8,271 nucleotides of DNA from Chloroflexota bacterium. GTDB taxonomy: Bacteria; Chloroflexota; Limnocylindria; QHBO01. Of the stretch, positions 1 to 5,975 are shown in pieces. The stretch is taken from NCBI GenBank assembly GCA_019348395.1, contig JAHWJN010000052.1:1-8271 (forward strand), read 5' to 3'. The translations under genes and the position numbers were made by a program. The notes under the pieces were generated by a model, which had not been told where the DNA came from, did no database searches, and saw only the letters and a list, made by a program, of their open reading frames with translations. Positions within the stretch are counted from its first letter, which is position 1, and every line of letters begins with the position of its first letter.

Positions 1-972
1 GTTGGTGTCTTCGACCTGTCGCACATGGGCGAGATCGAGGTGCGCGGCGAAGAGGCGGTCGCGTTCCTCCGCCACGCGGTGGTGAGCGATCCCGGTGCGC
101 TCGAGGTCGGGCAGGCCCAGTACTCGATGCTGTGCGACGCGGACGGCGGCATCATCGACGACCTCATCGTCTACCGCCTGGACGTCGACCGGTTCTGGAT
201 CGTCTGCAACGCCTCCAACCGCGAGGCCGTCGTCGCACAGCTGCACCGCCTCCAAGAGCGCGGTGACTTCGGCCCCGACCTCGATGACATCAGCGACCGC
301 ACTGCCCTCGTCGCCCCCCAGGGTCCACGTGCCGCCGAGCTCCTCGCGAGCCTGACGGATCTGGACCTGACCGAGCTCGGGAACTACCGTGCCGCGGAGG
401 CGACGGTGGCTGGCACCCGCTGTCTGGTCGCGCGGACGGGATATACCGGCGAGGACGGCTTCGAGCTGTTCTGCAGCGCGGACGAGGCCCGGGGGCTGTG
501 GGACGCGGTGCTCGCCGCGGGCGAGGCCCACGGGGCCCGACCGTGCGGACTGGGCGCTCGGGACACATTGCGGCTCGAGGCCGGCATGCCCCTGTACGGC
601 AACGAGCTGGACCGGCACACGAACCCGTTCGAGGTCAACCTGGGACGGGTGGTCAAACTCGACACGGGCGACTTCGTCGGTCGCTCGGCGCTGCAGGCGG
701 TCCAGCAGCGGGGGCCTGAGCGGAAGCTCATCGGCCTCCAGATGGTCGACAACGCCATTCCGCGCGCAGGCTACGAGGTGCGCGTCGACGGCGAGGCCGT
801 TGGCGAGGTCACCAGCGGCACGCTGTCGCCGACGCTGGGTTCGAAGATCGGCATGGCCAAGGTCGCCGCCGACCACGCGGGCGTCGGCAACGCCTTCGAG
901 GTCGTGGTGCGCGATCGCCCGTATCGGGCCGAGCAGGTAAAGTTGCCGTTCTACCGGCGGCCGCGCGACTAG
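1..972 (+). CDS. gcvT: Aminomethyltransferase, glycine cleavage T protein (5' end outside the window)
   Basis: T protein takes the aminomethyl group from the lipoyl arm of GcvH, transfers the one-carbon unit to tetrahydrofolate and releases ammonia; it acts in the cytoplasm. The reading frame is open from the first base and codes for 323 visible residues. It begins in the family motif VFDLSHMGEI, which lies about 45 residues into E. coli GcvT, so roughly that much of the N-terminus is missing. Other family signatures are GGIIDDLIVY (its Asp pair at visible residues 53-54 lies in the conserved folate-site region), TGYTGEDGFE, CGLGARDTLRLEAGMPLYG and the C-terminal TSGTLSPTLG. The ATG at 25 falls inside the conserved N-terminal motif and is not the true start. 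The stop is followed 34 nt later by gcvH, so this is probably an early gene of the operon. Any glycine riboswitch or promoter would lie upstream of the window. Confidence 0.97.
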   Translation, partial: VGVFDLSHMGEIEVRGEEAVAFLRHAVVSDPGALEVGQAQYSMLCDADGGIIDDLIVYRLDVDRFWIVCNASNREAVVAQLHRLQERGDFGPDLDDISDRTALVAPQGPRAAELLASLTDLDLTELGNYRAAEATVAGTRCLVARTGYTGEDGFELFCSADEARGLWDAVLAAGEAHGARPCGLGARDTLRLEAGMPLYGNELDRHTNPFEVNLGRVVKLDTGDFVGRSALQAVQQRGPERKLIGLQMVDNAIPRAGYEVRVDGEAVGEVTSGTLSPTLGSKIGMAKVAADHAGVGNAFEVVVRDRPYRAEQVKLPFYRRPRD

Positions 973-987
973 GCGGCACCCCGCCCG

Positions 988-994
988 AAGGAGG
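988..994 (+). promoter_or_regulatory. Ribosome binding site of gcvH
   Basis: AAGGAGG is a near-perfect Shine-Dalgarno sequence in the gap between gcvT and gcvH. It sits 12 nt before the ATG at 1007, slightly longer than the usual 5-10 nt. No other in-frame start lies closer, and the protein begins with the normal GcvH N-terminus, so this site supports the chosen start. It is the strongest such sequence in the gcv cluster and would suit a carrier protein needed in excess. Confidence 0.75.
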
Positions 995-1006
995 ACACCC
1001 AAGCCG

Positions 1007-1387
1007 ATGGCCTACCCGGACGACCTGCGCTACTCCAAGGAGCACGAGTGGGTCCGCGTCGAGGACGACGACACCGCCACGATCGGGATCACGAGCTTCG
1101 CCGCCGACGAGCTCGGCGACATCGTGTTCATCGAGCTGCCCGAGGTGGGGAGCACGCTCAGCCAGTTCGGTACCTTCGGGGTGGTCGAAAGCGTGAAGGC
1201 CGTGAGTGATCTGTACGCGCCGATCTCCGGTGAGGTGCTGGAGGTCAACGAGGCCTTACGCGACACTCCCGAGCTGCTGAATTCGGACGCCTTCGCCGAG
1301 GGGTGGATCGCGAAGGTGCGTCTCTCCGACGCGGCCGAGATGGACGCGCTCATGGATGCCGACGCCTACGCTGCCGAAACCGCCTAG
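1007..1387 (+). CDS. gcvH: Glycine cleavage system H protein (lipoyl carrier)
   Basis: GcvH is the small mobile carrier that shuttles the aminomethyl intermediate from the P protein to the T protein on a lipoylated lysine and is then reoxidised by the L protein. At 126 residues it has the usual family length. The N-terminus (YSKEHEWVRVE, residues 9-19) is typical, as is the segment ITSFAADELGDIVFIELPEVG (about 28-48). The lipoylation site is Lys64 in VVESVKAVSDLYAPISGEV, with its codon at 1196-1198, so the protein should be functional. The C-terminal helix region (LLNSDAFAEGWIAKV) is also conserved. It lies between gcvT and gcvPA in one operon. An alternative role as the lipoyl donor for protein lipoylation is known for some GcvH proteins, but the gcv context favours the standard role. 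Confidence 0.98.
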   Translation: MAYPDDLRYSKEHEWVRVEDDDTATIGITSFAADELGDIVFIELPEVGSTLSQFGTFGVVESVKAVSDLYAPISGEVLEVNEALRDTPELLNSDAFAEGWIAKVRLSDAAEMDALMDADAYAAETA

Positions 1388-1396
1388 GCGCCCCCC

Positions 1397-2737
1397 ATGA
1401 GCTACTCCCCACACACCGAGGCCGATCGGGCACGGATGCTCGAGGCCATCGGCATCTCGTCGGTCGAGGATCTGTTCGCCGATGTCCCGGCCGCCGTCCG
1501 CGCCTCCGACTGGCAGGTTCCGCCGCCGCTGACCGAACAGGAGGCTCGCGCCGAGCTGGCGCGACTGGCGGGTCGCAACCGGATCCCGGAGATCACCTTC
1601 CTCGGTGCCGGCGTGTACCGGCACCTGGTGCCGGCGGTGGTGGGCGAGATCATCGGGCGTCCCGAGTTCGCCACGGCCTACACGCCGTACCAGCCGGAGG
1701 TCAGCCAGGGAACGCTGCAGAGCATCTACGAGTTTCAGTCGCTCATCTGCGAGCTCACCGGCATGGAGGTGGCGACCGCCTCGCATTACGACGGCGCGAC
1801 GGCTACGGCCGAGGCCGCCCTCATGGCCTGCCGGCTCACCCGGCGGGGCCGGGTGGCGGTGTCGGCCGGCGTGAACCCCGACTACCGGCGCGTGCTCGAG
1901 ACGTACTGCTCCGGTCCGGGCATCGAGGTCGTCACCGTGCCCGTGGGCCTGGCCGAGGGCGGCAATGGCACCACCGACCCGGGGTCGATCGCCAACCTCG
2001 GCGATGACCTCGCCTGCGTGGTCGCCGCGCAGCCGAACTTCTACGGCCAGCTCGAGCCGATGGCTGAGCTCGCCGATGCGGCGCACCGCATCGGCGCCCA
2101 GCTGGTCGCCGTGGTCGAACCGATCTCGCTCGCACTGCTCGAGCCGCCCGGCGCCTACGGGGCCGACCTCGTCGCGGCCGAGGGGCAGCCGCTCGGCATC
2201 CCTCCCAGCTTCGGCGGCCCGTATGTCGGACTGATGGCGGCGCGCATGGGCTCGGTTCGTCAGATGCCCGGACGCCTGGTCGGCGCGACGCGAGATGCCG
2301 AGGGCCGCAAGGGCTACGTGCTGACCCTCCAGGCTCGCGAGCAGCACATTCGCCGCGAGAAGGCGGCGAGCAACATCTGCACCAACCAGGCCCTGATGGC
2401 GCTGGCCGCGACGGTGTACCTGGCGGCCGTCGGCCCCGAGGGGCTGCGCGAGGTCGCCGAGCTGTCCGTCGCACAGACGCGTCATCTGGCGGCCGCCCTC
2501 GAGGATGCCGGACTCGCGGAGCGCCGGTTCGGCGGCTCATACTTCGCCGAGGTCACCATGCGCGTCCCGGACGCCGCGCGGCGCCATGCGGCCCTGGCCG
2601 AGCAGGGGATCGTGGCCGGCTATCTGCCCGAGCAGCGCGAGCCGGAGCTGCGCGACACGCTGCTGCTGGCCGCCACCGAGCTGACCACCGATGACGAGAT
2701 CGCACGACTGGTCCAGGCGCTGGGGGAGAGTCGATGA
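1397..2737 (+). CDS. gcvPA: Glycine dehydrogenase (decarboxylating) subunit 1, P-protein alpha half
   Basis: This is the N-terminal half of the split P protein, which with GcvPB forms the PLP enzyme that decarboxylates glycine and loads the aminomethyl group on GcvH. Its 446 residues match the usual 440-450. Hallmarks in order are [15 protein letters not shown] (about residues 72-86), [13 protein letters not shown] (96-108), ASHYDGATA (128-136), SFGGPYVG (271-278), [13 protein letters not shown], and the stretch from KGYVLTLQ (305) to SNICTNQ (325-331). The PLP lysine is in the partner subunit, as expected for GcvPA. Only nine bases (gcgcccccc) separate it from the gcvH stop and they hold no Shine-Dalgarno sequence, so translation is probably coupled to gcvH. 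The start is supported by the family N-terminus ([18 protein letters not shown]), which leaves no room for a later start. The gene ends by overlapping gcvPB by 4 nt. Confidence 0.97.
   Translation: MSYSPHTEADRARMLEAIGISSVEDLFADVPAAVRASDWQVPPPLTEQEARAELARLAGRNRIPEITFLGAGVYRHLVPAVVGEIIGRPEFATAYTPYQPEVSQGTLQSIYEFQSLICELTGMEVATASHYDGATATAEAALMACRLTRRGRVAVSAGVNPDYRRVLETYCSGPGIEVVTVPVGLAEGGNGTTDPGSIANLGDDLACVVAAQPNFYGQLEPMAELADAAHRIGAQLVAVVEPISLALLEPPGAYGADLVAAEGQPLGIPPSFGGPYVGLMAARMGSVRQMPGRLVGATRDAEGRKGYVLTLQAREQHIRREKAASNICTNQALMALAATVYLAAVGPEGLREVAELSVAQTRHLAAALEDAGLAERRFGGSYFAEVTMRVPDAARRHAALAEQGIVAGYLPEQREPELRDTLLLAATELTTDDEIARLVQALGESR
2722..2730 (+). promoter_or_regulatory. Ribosome binding site of gcvPB inside the end of gcvPA
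   Basis: The purine run GGGGGAGAG lies within the last codons of gcvPA, 3 nt before the ATG at 2734. Together with the ATGA stop/start overlap it supports the ATG at 2734 as the real start of gcvPB, even though that start adds an unusual N-terminal extension. Its 5' part (GGGGGAG) is at a normal distance for ribosome binding. Confidence 0.6.
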
Positions 2738-4365
2738 GCGTGGCCGAGCCCCCTGGCCGCTCCGATCCGTCCGGGCGGGGATCCGCCTTCTCCGGCGCCA
2801 CCGGTGGCTCGGGGCTCACCATCGTGGAGCCCTTGATCTTCGACGCGTCGCGACGGGAGCGACGCGCCGTGCGCTTCCCGAAGCCGTCGGAGGCGGCACG
2901 GGCCGCCGCAGCGGGCCAGCCGGAGCTGCCGGCATCGGCCCGGCGCCGAGGCGCCCCGCGACTGCCGGAGGTGAGCGAACTCGAGATGCTCCGCCACTTC
3001 AACCGGCTGGCCCACCTGAACCACGCCATCGACATCGGGTTCTACCCGCTCGGGTCGTGCACGATGAAGTACAACCCGAAGGTCAACGAGTGGGCCGCAC
3101 GGCTCCCCGGGCTCGCGGAGTCCCATCCGCTCGATCCGGCCCAGCTCAGCCAGGGAAGTTTGGAGCTCATGTGGCTGCTGGCCGAGCTGCTCAAGGACAT
3201 CAGCGGCTTCGACGCGGTCAGTCTCCAGCCCGCCGCCGGCGCTCACGGCGAGCTCACCGGCATGCTCATGACACGTGCCTACCACCGCGACCGCGGCGAG
3301 GGTGAGCAGCGCACCAAGGTGCTCGTTCCCGACAGTGCCCACGGCACGAACCCGGCGACGGCCACCATGGTCGGCTACGAGACGGTCACGATCCGCTCGA
3401 ACGAGCGCGGCGGGATCGACCTGGGGGCGCTGCGTGGGGCACTCGGCCCCGACGTCGCCGCGCTGATGATCACCAACCCCTCCACGCTCGGCATCTTCGA
3501 GGACCAGATCGACCAGGTCGTTGCTGCAGTGCAGGAGGCGGGCGCCATCGCCTACATGGACGGCGCGAACCTGAACGCCATCCTCGGCCGCTTCCGGCCG
3601 GGCGAGGCCGGCTTCGACGTGATGCACTTCAACCTCCACAAGACGTTCAGCACGCCGCACGGCGGCGGCGGGCCGGGCGCCGGACCGATCGGGGTCAGCG
3701 CGCGCCTCGAGCCCTACCTGCCCGCGCCGATGCCGGTGCTGGCCGAGGGCGACCCGGCGGAAGTCCTGGCCAACGCCTGGGCCCTGCGCTCCACGCCGGG
3801 CGCGCGCTTCGAGCTCGACGACGACCGTCCGAAATCGATCGGCAAGGTGCGCAGCTGCTACGGCAACTTCGGCATGTTCGTGCGTGCCTATACCTACATC
3901 CGCTCGAACGGGTCACAGGGACTACGCACCATCAGCGAGGACGCCGTCCTGGCCGCCAACTACCTGCGCGTCCGGTTGCACGATGCCTACGACCTGCCGT
4001 ACGACCGGCTCAGCAAGCACGAGGTCGTGTTCAGCGGACGGCGCCAGAAGCGCGAGCACGGGGTGACGACGCTCGACATTGCCAAGGCGATTCTGGATCA
4101 CGGCATTCATCCCCCCACGATCTACTTCCCGCTCATCGTCGAGGAGGCGCTCATGGTGGAGCCCACCGAGACCGAGAGCCTCGAGACGCTCGATCGCTTC
4201 GTGGACGTGATGCACGGAATCGCCGAGCAGGCGAAGACCGATCCCGACGCCATCAGACGGGCTCCGACGACGACACCGGTCGGGCGCCTCGACGAGGCGG
4301 CGGCCGCCCGACGCCCCGACCTGCGGCACACCTTCCGGGACGAGACCGAGGCATCCATGGCCTGA
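2734..4365 (+). CDS. gcvPB: Glycine dehydrogenase (decarboxylating) subunit 2, P-protein beta half
   Basis: This is the catalytic PLP-carrying half of the glycine decarboxylase. Family motifs are [20 protein letters not shown] (about residues 77-96), [15 protein letters not shown] (102-116), [11 protein letters not shown] (200-210) and YMDGANLNA (274-282, with Asp276 expected near the PLP ring). The Schiff-base lysine is Lys303 in [18 protein letters not shown]. The C-terminal [18 protein letters not shown] is also typical. At 543 residues it is about 50 longer than common GcvPB proteins. Part of the excess is a Gly/Ser/Pro-rich N-terminal stretch of about 30 residues before the usual beginning ([13 protein letters not shown], from residue 32). 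The ATGA overlap with gcvPA implies equal synthesis of the two subunits. No convincing terminator follows, so transcription could continue into the sigma factor gene 56 nt downstream. Confidence 0.97.
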   Translation: MSVAEPPGRSDPSGRGSAFSGATGGSGLTIVEPLIFDASRRERRAVRFPKPSEAARAAAAGQPELPASARRRGAPRLPEVSELEMLRHFNRLAHLNHAIDIGFYPLGSCTMKYNPKVNEWAARLPGLAESHPLDPAQLSQGSLELMWLLAELLKDISGFDAVSLQPAAGAHGELTGMLMTRAYHRDRGEGEQRTKVLVPDSAHGTNPATATMVGYETVTIRSNERGGIDLGALRGALGPDVAALMITNPSTLGIFEDQIDQVVAAVQEAGAIAYMDGANLNAILGRFRPGEAGFDVMHFNLHKTFSTPHGGGGPGAGPIGVSARLEPYLPAPMPVLAEGDPAEVLANAWALRSTPGARFELDDDRPKSIGKVRSCYGNFGMFVRAYTYIRSNGSQGLRTISEDAVLAANYLRVRLHDAYDLPYDRLSKHEVVFSGRRQKREHGVTTLDIAKAILDHGIHPPTIYFPLIVEEALMVEPTETESLETLDRFVDVMHGIAEQAKTDPDAIRRAPTTTPVGRLDEAAAARRPDLRHTFRDETEASMA

Positions 4366-4421
4366 GTGCGTGACGCCGCCGGGCTCACGGCGCTGAACCA
4401 ATCTGGACGTGCGGGGGTACT

Positions 4422-5057
4422 ATGACAAACCCTCTCCGTGACCGGACGGCACAGGTGCCCGTGGAAGCACAACAGCCTGACGACCTCGTCGAGCGCATGC
4501 AGGGCGATGACCTGGACGCCTTCGAGGAATTCTTCAACACCTACAAGCGCCCGATCTTCGCCACTGCCCTGGCGATCACGCGTGATCAGTTCGTGGCGGA
4601 GGAGGTCCTGCAGGACTGCTTCGTGAAGGCCTACCGCGTACGGGAGCGCCTCGACCCCGGCCGGTCGCCGCTTCCGTGGCTGCAGCGAGTCGCGATCAAC
4701 ATGTGCTACAGCCGGGTCACGAGGCGCGGCGCCACCGTGGAGCCGATCACGAATCTCATCACGAACCTCGTCGTGGACCTTGCCGCGCGACCGGACCAGG
4801 TGGTGGAGTCACGCGAGGTGCTCGAGGTCCTCCAGCGCGGCATCGACGCTCTTCCTCCGAAGCAGCAGACCGCGATCATCCTCTACTACCTGCACGGCTA
4901 CTCACTGGCGGAGTCGGCCGAGATCGCCGAGTGCAACGTGGGCACCATGAAGTCGCGCCTGCACTACGCGCTGAAGGCCCTGCGCGCCCGCCTCCCAGTC
5001 GAGCGCCGCGTGCCGGTCACGTCCGTAAAGCCGGCGCACCGGGGCGTGGGCCGATGA
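4422..5057 (+). CDS. RNA polymerase sigma factor, ECF subfamily (sigma-70 regions 2 and 4)
   Basis: This 211-residue protein has the two-domain layout of extracytoplasmic-function sigma factors, which direct RNA polymerase to a special set of promoters when released by an anti-sigma factor. Region 2 spans about residues 20-102: DAFEEFFNTYKRPIFATAL, then AEEVLQDCFVKAYR (core-polymerase and -10 recognition part), then PLPWLQRVAINMCYSRVTRR. A linker (103-133) contains a duplicated ITNL. Region 4 spans about 134-191, with the standard IDALPPKQQTAIILYYLHGYS and a helix-turn-helix to KSRLHYALKALRARL for -35 binding. There is no C-terminal SnoaL-like or other added domain; the last 20 residues are basic and unrecognised. 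The ATG at 4422 follows a G run (4413-4417) at only 4 nt. GTG codons at 4455 and 4461 are alternative starts and would still leave region 2 intact. The gene overlaps its probable anti-sigma gene by ATGA. The exact ECF group was not determined. Confidence 0.93.
   Translation: MTNPLRDRTAQVPVEAQQPDDLVERMQGDDLDAFEEFFNTYKRPIFATALAITRDQFVAEEVLQDCFVKAYRVRERLDPGRSPLPWLQRVAINMCYSRVTRRGATVEPITNLITNLVVDLAARPDQVVESREVLEVLQRGIDALPPKQQTAIILYYLHGYSLAESAEIAECNVGTMKSRLHYALKALRARLPVERRVPVTSVKPAHRGVGR
4746..4769 (+). repeat. 12-nt tandem duplication in the sigma factor linker
   Basis: Two adjacent copies, ATCACGAATCTC (4746-4757) and ATCACGAACCTC (4758-4769), differ at one base and code for ITNL-ITNL at residues 109-116. 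They lie between regions 2 and 4, a part that tolerates length change. The near-identity at the DNA level suggests a recent in-frame duplication, though it could be chance. Confidence 0.6.
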
Positions 5058-5839
5058 GCTGCCGCCGCATCTGTCGCGAGCTCCTGTGGCAGGCGCGCTT
5101 CGGCGAGCTCGGCCCGGGGTCGGCCCCTCACCTCGAGCACCTTGCCGACTGTCGCAGCTGCCGTGACGAGCTCGGCTTCGACCGCGCCCTGGTTCGCCAG
5201 CTGCGGACCGCGCTCGCGGCGCGGGTCGAGGGTGTGGCACCCAGCCCTCGCGCGTGGGAGGGCGTCCTGGCCCGCATGGAAACCCCCGAGGCCCGACCGT
5301 CCCGGCTGCGTGCGTGGTCGACGATGCTCGTGGCCCGCTTGCGCTTCGGATCCGCCATGGCCGGCGCCACCCTGGCCATCCTCGTGGCCCTCAACGTCGA
5401 AATCGTGCCGGTTCGCCCGTCCGACGCGCGGTACGACGCCGGGGCCCTTCCGTCCACGCAGGCGCCGGAGCGACCGCTCCGCCTGGCCGACGGCTTCTCG
5501 CAGACCACGCTGGCAGCCCCCTACGCCGTCGTGGCGGAGGAGGGCGCGGAACCGGACGCGCCGGTGACGTATGCGGCGCGCGGCGTCTGGGCCCAGGAGC
5601 CCGAGCGCCTGCCGGTGCTGGGGGAGCGCGTCGAGCCGGAATCGGTCGGACAGGCGCAGGCCCCGACCGCAGGTCCCGGGCAGGCCACGTCGCCCCGCGA
5701 CGCGTGGCAGCCGCTGACCGTGCGGCTCGTCCCCGGTGATGCCGTGGTCCTCGGGGAGGCATCGCCGACGACTGCGCACGAGCTTCGCCCGTCGAACGAG
5801 GAGCCGTCTCCGGCGCTCGAAGCGGGGGCGCCTTCATGA
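5054..5839 (+). CDS. Probable membrane-anchored zinc-finger anti-sigma factor
   Basis: This 261-residue protein is best read as the partner that holds the upstream ECF sigma factor inactive. The N-terminal domain has the ZAS (zinc-binding anti-sigma) signature HLADCRSC, giving His29-x3-Cys33-x2-Cys36. Cys3 and Cys7 lie upstream, either of which could be the fourth zinc ligand. A hydrophobic stretch at about 97-115 (FGSAMAGATLAILVALNV), with arginines on its N-terminal side, is a likely single membrane segment. The remaining ~145 residues are rich in Pro, Ala, Glu and Gly and would lie outside the membrane; I recognise no domain there. The start ATG overlaps the sigma stop codon (ATGA), so the two proteins are probably made in a fixed ratio. 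The frame is open upstream within the sigma gene, but the coupled ATG and the position of the zinc motif near the N-terminus fix the start. Sequence beyond the N-terminal domain looks divergent, so confidence rests mainly on motif, topology and context. Confidence 0.82.
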   Translation: MSCRRICRELLWQARFGELGPGSAPHLEHLADCRSCRDELGFDRALVRQLRTALAARVEGVAPSPRAWEGVLARMETPEARPSRLRAWSTMLVARLRFGSAMAGATLAILVALNVEIVPVRPSDARYDAGALPSTQAPERPLRLADGFSQTTLAAPYAVVAEEGAEPDAPVTYAARGVWAQEPERLPVLGERVEPESVGQAQAPTAGPGQATSPRDAWQPLTVRLVPGDAVVLGEASPTTAHELRPSNEEPSPALEAGAPS

Positions 5840-5879
5840 AATCGACGGAGTGTGCGACACTTACGCGCCATTTGAGCAG

Positions 5880-5935
5880 GATCCGCCGCCGGATCACCGG
5901 CATTGCGCCGAGGAAGGCACTGGAGCGGTGATCCG
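5880..5935 (+). repeat. Overlapping inverted repeats upstream of the binding-protein gene
   Basis: CGGATCACCG (5890-5899) and CGGTGATCCG (5926-5935) are exact 10-bp reverse complements separated by 26 nt. The first six bases of the left arm (CGGATC, 5890-5895) can instead pair with GATCCG (5880-5885) across a 4-nt loop. The two hairpins therefore exclude each other. The element lies in the 136-nt gap between the anti-sigma gene and the transporter operon, ending 28 nt before the Shine-Dalgarno sequence. It could be a pair of operator half-sites or an RNA switch in the leader. No clear -35/-10 promoter could be assigned in this gap. Confidence 0.55.
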
Positions 5936-5963
5936 AGACCCATCGAGAACCGAACGAACCACT

Positions 5964-5968
5964 GGAGG
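5964..5968 (+). promoter_or_regulatory. Ribosome binding site of the binding-protein gene
   Basis: GGAGG stands 7 nt before the ATG at 5976, an ideal spacing. It decides the start: the same frame is open further upstream into the anti-sigma gene, but only the 5976 start puts a signal peptide and lipobox at the N-terminus. Confidence 0.85.
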
Positions 5969-5975
5969 ACACTGG

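Noticed and set aside
1256..2485. A 409-codon open frame on the - strand across gcvH and gcvPA
   Set aside because: It lies opposite well-conserved gcv genes and its product is Arg/His/Gly-rich without recognisable motifs, as expected of a shadow frame.
2620..3660. A 346-codon open frame on the - strand opposite gcvPB
   Set aside because: Same reason: the + strand is strongly conserved GcvPB, and the antisense product has no motif.
4374..4392. CGCCG/CGGCG inverted repeat after gcvPB as a terminator
   Set aside because: Only 5 bp with a 9-nt loop and no T run; such matches are common in DNA this GC-rich.
4418..4423. TACTAT resembling a -10 promoter element
   Set aside because: It overlaps the start codon of the sigma gene, so transcription would begin inside the coding region, and no matching -35 lies at the right distance. 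It would matter only if translation began at the GTG codons 4455 or 4461.
4676..5053. Upstream extension of the anti-sigma frame within the sigma gene
   Set aside because: It would overlap the conserved sigma region 4 in another frame; the ATG at 5054 with the ATGA overlap is the normal start for such a pair.
5736..5975. Longer version of the binding protein starting at 5736
   Set aside because: It would overlap the anti-sigma gene and bury the signal peptide and lipobox about 80 residues inside. The ATG at 5976 has an ideal Shine-Dalgarno site.
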